Shown: positions 57,952-64,000 of the stretch, in pieces | How the letters are laid out: each line of letters begins with the position of its first letter | How positions within the stretch are numbered: the stretch's first letter is position 1 | NCBI RefSeq assembly: GCF_014196345.1 | Contig: NZ_JACIDN010000001.1 | Location: forward strand, 62,001 to 126,000 | From: Methylobacterium brachythecii | GTDB taxonomy: Bacteria; Pseudomonadota; Alphaproteobacteria; Rhizobiales; Beijerinckiaceae | Length of the DNA: 64,000 nt | Reading direction: 5' to 3' | The notes under the pieces: generated by a model | What the model was told of the DNA's origin: nothing | Database searches by the model: none | The model's input: the letters and a program-made list of their open reading frames with translations, nothing else | Program-made: the position numbers and the translations under genes

Positions 57952-58071
57952 CGGCCACGTCCTCGTCGTCATTGCGAGCGCAGCGAAGCAATCCAGGGCA
58001 AGACCCGCACTGTCAGTGCATTGGCCCTAGATTGCTTCGCTGCGCTCGCAATGACGACGAGGACGTGGCCG
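57952..58071. repeat. Palindromic repeat family 1, copy 3, with perfect 42-bp arms
   Basis: Bases 57952-57993 are an exact reverse complement of 58030-58071. The 36-bp centre continues the palindrome with one mismatch (CAGGGC/GCCCTA) and contains its own hairpin GCACT-GTC-AGTGC. The family core is 57967-58056; the outer 15 bp are particular to this copy. It ends 4 bp before the hemH stop. Confidence 0.93.
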
Positions 58072-58075
58072 AACC

Positions 58076-59155
58076 TCAGATCCAGCCCTGCAATTCCCGT
58101 CTGACCACGTGCTCGATCACCCGCATGCCGAGACTGGAATCGTTGAGGCACGGGATGAAGGCGTAGTGCTCGCCGCCATTCTCTTCGAAGTAATGGCGGT
58201 TCTCGCCGTCGAGTTCTTCCAGTGTCTCCAGGCAATCGGCCGTGAAGCCCGGCGCTATGATCGCCATGCGTTTCACGCCGGATTTCGCCAGGGCGATCAC
58301 CGTCTCGTCGGTATAGGGCTTGAGCCACTCCTCGTTACCGAATCGCGACTGGAAGGTCACGCGCATCCGCTCGGCGGAATAACCTAGCCGCTCGCGAACC
58401 AGGCGCCCGGTTTTCAGGCACTGGCAATGGTAGGGGTCGCCCTTGAGCAGGTAGCTCTTCGGCACCCCGTGGAACGAGGTCAGAATCACCTCCGGCTCGA
58501 AGTCGAGTGTCTCGAGGCCTTCGCGAATCGAGTCGGCGATCGCGTCGATATAGACCGGGTCGTCGTGATAAGGCGGCGAGACCCGCACGCTCGGCTGCCA
58601 GCGCATCTGCATCAGCGCCTTGAAGGCCTGGTCGCAGGCAGTCGCAGAAGTGGCGGCCGCGTATTGAGGATAGAGGGGCACCAGCAGGATGCGGTCGCAG
58701 CCCTCGTCGAGCAGGGCCTGGATACGCACCGAGACCTCCGGCTTGCCGTAGCGCATCGCCCAGTCGACGAGCACAGTCTCGCCCATCGCCGCCTGCAGCT
58801 TCTCGGACTGGCCGCGGGTGATGGTCTTGAGCGGGCCCTCGTCCAACTCCTTGTTCCAGATACTGTCGTAATCCTTGCCCTTGGGGCCCGGGCGCTTCGA
58901 GAGGATGATCAGGTTCAGGAGCGGCCACCAGATCAGGCGCGGCACCTCGATGACGCGGCGATCCGACAGGAATTCCTTGAGGTAGCGCCGCATCGGCCAG
59001 TAGCTCGTGGCCTCGGGCGTGCCGAGATTCATCAGGAGCACGCCGACACGGCCCGTCTTCGCCATCGGATGATCGGGCGGCATGGCCGCCGGCGCGACCG
59101 GTACGGTGACCGGGCTGCTCGGCTGCAGGCTGTCAGGCTCGACGCGCTCGTTCAT
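58076..59155 (-). CDS. hemH: Ferrochelatase
   Basis: The product is 359 residues from the ATG at 59155. It shows G-V-L-L-M-N-L-G-T-P-E near residue 34, the metal-binding His in L-T-S-F-H-G-V-P-K-S-Y, and F-Q-S-R-F-G-N-E-E-W-L-K-P. The enzyme inserts ferrous iron into protoporphyrin IX, the last haem step. A 30-residue Pro-rich N-terminal extension precedes the conserved part; the ATG at M-P-P-D-H could be a later start. The 3' end abuts the giant palindrome. Confidence 0.94.
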   Translation of the reverse strand: MNERVEPDSLQPSSPVTVPVAPAAMPPDHPMAKTGRVGVLLMNLGTPEATSYWPMRRYLKEFLSDRRVIEVPRLIWWPLLNLIILSKRPGPKGKDYDSIWNKELDEGPLKTITRGQSEKLQAAMGETVLVDWAMRYGKPEVSVRIQALLDEGCDRILLVPLYPQYAAATSATACDQAFKALMQMRWQPSVRVSPPYHDDPVYIDAIADSIREGLETLDFEPEVILTSFHGVPKSYLLKGDPYHCQCLKTGRLVRERLGYSAERMRVTFQSRFGNEEWLKPYTDETVIALAKSGVKRMAIIAPGFTADCLETLEELDGENRHYFEENGGEHYAFIPCLNDSSLGMRVIEHVVRRELQGWI

Positions 59156-59432
59156 CACGCTTCCGGTCACGGCTTCCGGTCCCTCGTGCGAACGGCGATG
59201 GTCGACGCGAGACACCCTGGACCGGTTATAGACAGGCAGGCCTCGCGCCAAGCCGGGCGCCCTGCCGCATGGACCGGCCTCGACCCCGATGTCTCGTACG
59301 GTCAGAGTAGACATCGCGCGAAATCGGCCGGGAGACCAGCGCGTCACGCCGTCCCCCCATGGTTTCGTGGACGAGGCCGCACGCCGATCTGGCCGTCGCT
59401 CCGCCGTTACCAGAACGGTTTAAACGCAAGCC

Positions 59433-60968
59433 ATGGCTCCCTCACCCAACCGCCGTGAAACCTTCGGCCTGGCTGCCGGCGCCGTCACCCTGGGGGCCGG
59501 CGCCCCCTCGGCTGGAGAGGTCCGCTCCGAGGCGAGGAGCCCTGCCTTCACCCTCCTCCTCGTCAACGACATCTACCTGATGGGCGAGGTCGAGGGCCGT
59601 GGCGGCTTCGCGCGGCTGAACGCCGTGGTGAAGGCCGAGCGGGCGCGGGGCGTGCCGGTGCTCTATTGCCATGCCGGCGATTGCCTCTCGCCCTCGCTGA
59701 TGTCGGGTTTCGACAAGGGCGCTCACATCATCGCGCTCCACAACCTCGCGCCCCCCGACGTCATCGTGCCGGGCAATCACGAGTTCGATTTCGGCCCCGA
59801 CATCTTCGCCGAGCGGCTGCGCGAGGCTCGCTTTCCCTGGTTCGCCGCCAACCTGCGGGACCATGACGACAAGTCCCTGCCAGGCGTGAAGGATCGGGAG
59901 ATCGTCACCCTCGGCGGCGTGAAGGTCGGCATCGTCGGTATCGCGCTGGCCTCGACGCCGGAAAAATCGCAATCCAAGGCTCTCCGCTTTGGTCCCGAGA
60001 TCGAGACCTTGGAACGGGAGGCCAAGGCCCTGCGCGCAGAGGGCGCCGACCTCGTCGTCGGCGTCGCGCATACAGCGCGTCCGGTGGACGACGCGATCGT
60101 TCGCCGGCGCATCGTCGACATCCTGCTCTCGGGCCACGATCACGACCTGATGGTCCATTACGATGGCCAGACCGTGCTCGCGGAATCGAGCCACGACGCG
60201 CATTTCGTCACGGCGGTCGACGTCACCGTCGCCATCACGAACGAGGGCACCTCGCGCCGGGTTCGCTGGCACCCGAGTTTCCGCATCCACGACACGGGGA
60301 CGGTAACGCCCGATCCTGAGACGCTCGCCCTGGTGACCCGTCTCGACGGTGAGCTGTCACGGCAGCTCGACGTACCGGTCGGCGTCACGACCGGCGCCCT
60401 CGACAGCCGGATCTCGTCGGTCCGCGCTCGCGAGTCGAGCTTCGGCGATCTTGTGGCTGATGCTGTTCGCGAGCAGACCGGCGCCGAGATCGGCCTGATG
60501 AATGGCGGCGGCATTCGCGGAAACCGGCTCTACCCCGCCGGTATCACGCTGACACGCCGGGACATCCTCACGGAACTTCCCTTCGGGAACACGACGGTGC
60601 TCGTCGAGATTCCCGGGCACGTCCTTCGTGCTGCCCTGGAGAACGGTTTCAGCGATTACGGCCGACCCGCCGGTCGCTTCCTGCAAGTCTCGGGTCTCAC
60701 CGTCACGCTCGATCCGAGCCGGCCGCTCGGAGCTCGTGTCGTCTCGGCCACGGTTGGAGGACAGCCGCTCGACGATGCTCGCGCCTACAGGGTCGCCGCC
60801 AACAACTTCATGCTGGATGGCGGCAACGGTTACGAGATGCTGCGCGAAGGCCGGGTGCTGATCGGCGCGACGGACGGAATGCTGCTGGCAAACGCAGTGA
60901 TCGACTATATCGCCCGGCATTCTCCGCTCCCGCCCGAGCCCGGCGGCCGGATTGTTACGACTCCATAA
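59433..60968 (+). CDS. Exported 5'-nucleotidase / metallophosphatase
   Basis: The product is 511 residues. The start N-R-R-E-T-F-G-L-A-A-G-A-V is Tat-like. The metallophosphatase domain has D-I-Y where UshA has D-x-H, then G-D-C-L-S-P-S, P-G-N-H-E-F-D-F-G and S-G-H-D-H-D. The C-terminal nucleotidase domain has G-L-M-N-G-G-G-I-R-G. It belongs to the UshA-like family, in a subgroup in which the first metal His is replaced. It probably releases phosphate from nucleotides in the periplasm. Confidence 0.88.
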   Translation: MAPSPNRRETFGLAAGAVTLGAGAPSAGEVRSEARSPAFTLLLVNDIYLMGEVEGRGGFARLNAVVKAERARGVPVLYCHAGDCLSPSLMSGFDKGAHIIALHNLAPPDVIVPGNHEFDFGPDIFAERLREARFPWFAANLRDHDDKSLPGVKDREIVTLGGVKVGIVGIALASTPEKSQSKALRFGPEIETLEREAKALRAEGADLVVGVAHTARPVDDAIVRRRIVDILLSGHDHDLMVHYDGQTVLAESSHDAHFVTAVDVTVAITNEGTSRRVRWHPSFRIHDTGTVTPDPETLALVTRLDGELSRQLDVPVGVTTGALDSRISSVRARESSFGDLVADAVREQTGAEIGLMNGGGIRGNRLYPAGITLTRRDILTELPFGNTTVLVEIPGHVLRAALENGFSDYGRPAGRFLQVSGLTVTLDPSRPLGARVVSATVGGQPLDDARAYRVAANNFMLDGGNGYEMLREGRVLIGATDGMLLANAVIDYIARHSPLPPEPGGRIVTTP

Positions 60969-61002
60969 GGCGGCCATGCCGCCACTCCGTCCGGAAGGCC
61001 GT

Positions 61003-61710
61003 ATGTCCGACACCCCCGTCACCGACGCGCTCCAGGTTTTTCGCGGGAGCGGTTCGCCCTGGCTCGCCCTGCCGTTCTTCTCCGATGGCGGCGCGGAGGC
61101 AGTGGCGCGGAAGGTCGATGACTGCGTGGCGGGCGGTGCCCAGGTGTTGCCCGCTCCCGACGCCATCTTCCGGGCCTTGAGCCTCACGCCGCTCGACCGG
61201 GTGAAGGCCGTGATCCTCGGGCAGGACCCCTACCCGACGCCGGGCGATGCCAACGGGCTAGCCTTTTCCTATGTCGGGCCGCGCCGGCTGCCGGTCTCGC
61301 TCAAGATCATCCTGGCGGAGGTGGTCGGAGCGGCGAGCGGCGATAAGCCGGTCTTCCAGTCAGGAGATCTCACGCCCTGGGCCGAGCAGGGCGTGCTGCT
61401 GCTCAACACGGCGCTCACCGTGGAGGCCGGCAAAGCCGGTAAGCATCTGCGGCTCGGCTGGTCGCGGCTCGCCGACGAAGCCGTGGCTGCGGTCTCGGCG
61501 CGCCAGAGCCCGTCGGTCTTCCTGCTTTGGGGAGCGCAGGCGCGTGCCCGCGAGGCACTGATCGACACGAGCCGGCACGGCGTCATTGCCTCCGGTCACC
61601 CGTCTCCGCTCAATCGAGCCCGGGATTTCCCAGGCTCGCGCCCGTTCACCAAGGCGAATGCCTGGCTGTCGGAGCGAGGGCTCGCCCCGATCACTTGGCG
61701 CCTCGATTAG
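61003..61710 (+). CDS. ung: Uracil-DNA glycosylase, family 1
   Basis: The product is 235 residues from the ATG at 61003, with a GGAAGG site 4-9 bases upstream. The water-activating motif reads G-Q-D-P-Y-P-T-P-G-D-A-N-G-L-A-F-S: the Asp and Tyr are kept, but the usual His after Tyr is Pro. The second motif is H-P-S-P-L-N. It removes uracil from DNA to start base excision repair. Its stop overlaps the convergent PAP2 gene by 4 bp. Confidence 0.9.
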   Translation: MSDTPVTDALQVFRGSGSPWLALPFFSDGGAEAVARKVDDCVAGGAQVLPAPDAIFRALSLTPLDRVKAVILGQDPYPTPGDANGLAFSYVGPRRLPVSLKIILAEVVGAASGDKPVFQSGDLTPWAEQGVLLLNTALTVEAGKAGKHLRLGWSRLADEAVAAVSARQSPSVFLLWGAQARAREALIDTSRHGVIASGHPSPLNRARDFPGSRPFTKANAWLSERGLAPITWRLD

Positions 61711-63122
61711 CGGGTGGAGGCCGCCGTTCCTTTCGAGGCGGCGAGCGCCGCAGCTTTGCCGCCGGCCGCGTAGAGATTCAGCCGCGAATAGAGGCCGAAG
61801 GCCGAACCGTCGTCGAGGAAGCCACCCGCCGGCCCGAGGGTCTCGGTCAGGATCGCGTTGGCCTCGTCGAGCGACAGCGATGGGAAGGCCGCAGTGAGAA
61901 GATAGCCGGCTTCCGGAGCGGCCTTGCCGACGTCCACCGTTTGCCCGGCCGCGTCCTTGTGGACCACCGGAAGGCCGTAGGTCTGGGTAACGTCGTAGAA
62001 AGTCTTGTTGGCGGCCGCATTCTTGAAGCGGCTGTCGTCCTTGGCGGCGCAGGTGGCGACGTCGCCACCGCAGGCCGCGGTGAGGAAGGTGGTCAGCTCG
62101 GCCTTCGCCGTCTTCAGGGCGGCCTGATAGTCGGTGACGACGACGGGCTCGCCATCGGTCTGACCCATGGCGTTGATCACGGCCGGATTCTTGCGCCCCT
62201 GGCCGACATAGGCCGGATCATTGGCCAGAAGGTGCGCCACGGCATGGGTCGCGACGGTGCGGCCACCGAGCACGTCCATGGCGTAATGCGCGCCGATCAC
62301 GATGCGGTTGTTGCCGTACTCGGCAGCGCGCGCGATCATCTGCTGGTAGCGCTCCGGCACCAGGATCGCGAGGAGCAGCGACTCGGTGTAGCCGTAGGTG
62401 GTGTGGCCGCTCGGGTAGGAGGGGCTGTCGGTCAGGTTCTGGCTCGGCCCGCGCAACCAGTCGATCGTGTGCGAGGCCTTTCCGAAGTAATCGTTGCCCC
62501 GGTAGGCGAGCAGCGTCGGGTCGGTCTGGAAGGGGCGCGAATTGCCGAAAGCGTCGGCGCCGGTACTGCCAGCAGGCCGATCATAGGCCTTGCCGAAGAT
62601 GTCGGGGATGCCGCCATTGGCGGTGTAGATCGCGGAGGCTTCCGCCGAGACGGCATCCTTGCCGTTCTTGGTGGCGTTGGCGAAGAAATACTTGCCCGCG
62701 TTCGAATCCGACTTGGTGACGTTGTTGGTGTAGCCGATCAGATCGGCCAAGGCCTTCGAGATGCTCGTGAAATCCTTGTGGTTCTCGTAACGTGCCTTGG
62801 CTTGGTAGACGGCGGCGAGGCTTGTGCCGAGGCCGTCGGTGAGTTCCGTGGCGTTGCCGTCGGTAATGAAGGCGTCGCGCAAAGCGAGCTGCTGCTGCTC
62901 GGCAAAGGGCAGCAGGATCGGCTGCTTCAGCGTACCGGTCTGGATGCCGGTAGTGACCTCGAGATTCGCCTTCAGCGCCGCCTCGCCCTCGGGGGTCCTC
63001 ATCAGCGTGCTCACCGGCGCGAGGCCCTTCAGCGCGGTGATGTTCGTCGCCGTCTGCGCCAAGGCCGGGAGTGGGGCCAGCACACATAGGATTGCGAAGC
63101 CCGTTGCCTTGCGATGGCGCAT
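61707..63122 (-). CDS. Exported PAP2-family phosphatase
   Basis: The product is 471 residues from the ATG at 63122; a GTG at 63131 is possible. The signal peptide ends at P-A-L-A-Q. The PAP2 phosphatase signature is P-S-Y-P-S-G-H-T-T-Y-G and N-R-I-V-I-G-A-H-Y-A-M-D-V-L-G-G-R near the middle. It is much longer than the usual 200-250 residue PAP2 enzymes, with about 200 residues before and 150 after the catalytic core. It resembles large bacterial class A acid phosphatase-like proteins. The substrate is unknown. Confidence 0.85.
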   Translation of the reverse strand: MRHRKATGFAILCVLAPLPALAQTATNITALKGLAPVSTLMRTPEGEAALKANLEVTTGIQTGTLKQPILLPFAEQQQLALRDAFITDGNATELTDGLGTSLAAVYQAKARYENHKDFTSISKALADLIGYTNNVTKSDSNAGKYFFANATKNGKDAVSAEASAIYTANGGIPDIFGKAYDRPAGSTGADAFGNSRPFQTDPTLLAYRGNDYFGKASHTIDWLRGPSQNLTDSPSYPSGHTTYGYTESLLLAILVPERYQQMIARAAEYGNNRIVIGAHYAMDVLGGRTVATHAVAHLLANDPAYVGQGRKNPAVINAMGQTDGEPVVVTDYQAALKTAKAELTTFLTAACGGDVATCAAKDDSRFKNAAANKTFYDVTQTYGLPVVHKDAAGQTVDVGKAAPEAGYLLTAAFPSLSLDEANAILTETLGPAGGFLDDGSAFGLYSRLNLYAAGGKAAALAASKGTAASTR

Positions 63123-63353
63123 GATCGTCACCCGTCCCTAGTGCCGGCCGTATCGGAGCAGGCGATGGTTCGCCCCCCTCTCACCTGGTGCGGTGAAAGG
63201 GATATGACAGCACGGTCGGGATTCGAAGCCCGCGCAACAGAAACATCCCCGGCGCACGGTCGCACCATCATGGATCCGTTGGTGCAGCAATTGATTCGAT
63301 CGCGCGTTCATGCGTTGGCTACCTCGAAATGGATACTCCGTTCGAGGTAAGGG

Positions 63354-63557
63354 ATGAATCGAAACGCATTGCGACGTGAGACCGAAGCTGCTCTGGCGGC
63401 GGAAGAGCGTGCCCACCGGCCTGTTCTGCGTCGAGACAGCCTCGTCACGGACGAGGTCCGATACGAACAAGCCCGCATCTTTCGGATGAACGGCCGTATC
63501 GAAAGTTTCGACAGCCGGTCCGACCAAGTTCGATCGGCAGGCGTTAACCGAGACTAA
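63354..63557 (+). CDS. Possible small protein, unknown function
   Basis: A 67-residue frame from the ATG at 63354, with a purine-rich GAGGTAAGGG before it. The product is highly charged ([16 protein letters not shown]) and helical. Not recognised. Its stop overlaps the alaS stop on the other strand (CTAA). Coding status is uncertain. Confidence 0.38.
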   Translation: MNRNALRRETEAALAAEERAHRPVLRRDSLVTDEVRYEQARIFRMNGRIESFDSRSDQVRSAGVNRD

Positions 63558-64000
63558 GCAGCCGTCAACGCCTCGACGATCGCCTCCAGCGCAGCGCTGG
63601 CGCCGGCCCCGTTCGGACCACCGGCCTGGGCCATGTCGCGGCGGCCGCCGCCGCCCTTGCCGCCGAGATAACCGGCGCCGGCGCGCACGAGGCCGACGGC
63701 GTCGTAGCGCTCGGCGAGATCCTCGGTGACGCCGACCACGAGGCCAGCCTTGCCGTCGGCGGCGACACCCACGATGGCGACGATGCCGGAGCCGATCCGG
63801 GTCTTGCCCTCGTCGGCGAGGCTCTTGAGATCGCGCATCTCGACGCCCTCGACCACGCGGGCCATCAGTTTCACGCCAGCGATGTCGCGGATGCCCTCGT
63901 CATTGCCGCCTGCCGAACTCGCGCCACCACTCATCGCCAGCTTCTTGCGGGTGTCGGTGAGTTCACGCTCCAGCCGGCGGCGGTCCTCGATCAGGGCTGA
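63554..64000 (-). CDS. alaS: Alanyl-tRNA synthetase, C-terminal part (partial)
   Basis: Only the last 148 residues are in the window; the frame runs off the right edge. A coiled-coil-like helix ([11 protein letters not shown]) precedes the DHHA1 domain, whose signature [16 protein letters not shown] is near the end. This domain binds the elbow of tRNA-Ala and supports editing. In many alphaproteobacteria alaS follows recA directly; here about 12 kb with the atp operon and hemH lies between. Confidence 0.93.
   Translation of the reverse strand, partial: SALIEDRRRLERELTDTRKKLAMSGGASSAGGNDEGIRDIAGVKLMARVVEGVEMRDLKSLADEGKTRIGSGIVAIVGVAADGKAGLVVGVTEDLAERYDAVGLVRAGAGYLGGKGGGGRRDMAQAGGPNGAGASAALEAIVEALTAA

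Overview
This is a GC-rich (well above 60% by eye) stretch of ordinary alphaproteobacterial chromosome, most consistent with Methylobacterium/Methylorubrum (order Hyphomicrobiales). The genus call is an inference. It rests on an F1-only atpHAGDC operon, an LptE of the FRPLYG type next to leuS, a K+-insensitive H+-pyrophosphatase, a near-consensus GTTC-N7-GTTC LexA box at recA, and a four-cysteine cytochrome c of the methanol-metabolism family. I see no prophage, insertion sequence, CRISPR array, plasmid gene or integron. The window opens inside a P-loop kinase gene and closes inside alaS. It holds about 60 protein genes and one tRNA gene (tRNA-Val).

Layout. 0-6.2 kb: kinase tail, an NAD(P)/FAD oxidoreductase, glutamyl-tRNA synthetase, tRNA-Val(CAC), a possible 52-residue protein, phosphoglycolate phosphatase, a secreted SRPBCC protein and a SAM methyltransferase. 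6.5-12 kb: a signalling pair, made of a membrane GGDEF-EAL protein and a large GAF/multi-PAS hybrid histidine kinase. 12.2-17.5 kb: rpiA, a DUF2059 protein, glutathione reductase, small secreted proteins, an alpha/beta hydrolase and a membrane protein. 17.5-24.1 kb: a GH63-like glucosidase and an EmrAB efflux operon facing its TetR repressor across two identical palindromic operators. 24.3-27.8 kb: small exported proteins, an AT-richer islet with two possible small genes, and hppA with a textbook terminator. 28-34.8 kb: DUF188 protein, lptE, leuS, DUF1963 protein, SDR, and PLP homeostasis protein. 34.8-40 kb: MarR, L,D-transpeptidase, orphan response regulator, cyclic-nucleotide-binding protein, an SPFH/NfeD pair and a class III sirtuin. 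40.2-44.5 kb: a methanol-type cytochrome c diverging from a two-subunit molybdenum hydroxylase. 44.5-51.8 kb: zwf, small proteins, addA without addB, and recA. 52-59.2 kb: cupin protein, atpCDGAH and hemH. 59.4-64 kb: 5'-nucleotidase, uracil-DNA glycosylase, PAP2 phosphatase and alaS.

The genes fall into sensible groups: energy (atp operon, hppA, hemH, cytochrome and molybdoenzyme), NADPH and redox (zwf, gor, rpiA), DNA repair (recA, addA, ung), translation (gltX, leuS, alaS, tRNA-Val), and envelope or efflux (lptE, emrAB, L,D-transpeptidase, SPFH/NfeD).

The most distinctive structure is intergenic. One palindromic repeat family occurs at least three times (29.3, 44.0 and 58.0 kb). The 58.0 kb copy has perfect 42-bp arms. 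A second 38-bp family occurs twice, and a large third-type inverted repeat sits inside the atp operon. I found no convincing undescribed multi-gene system. The best leads are the repeat families, the cytochrome/molybdoenzyme divergon with its 17-bp palindrome, the double hairpin between zwf and a small gene, and the addA-recA arrangement.
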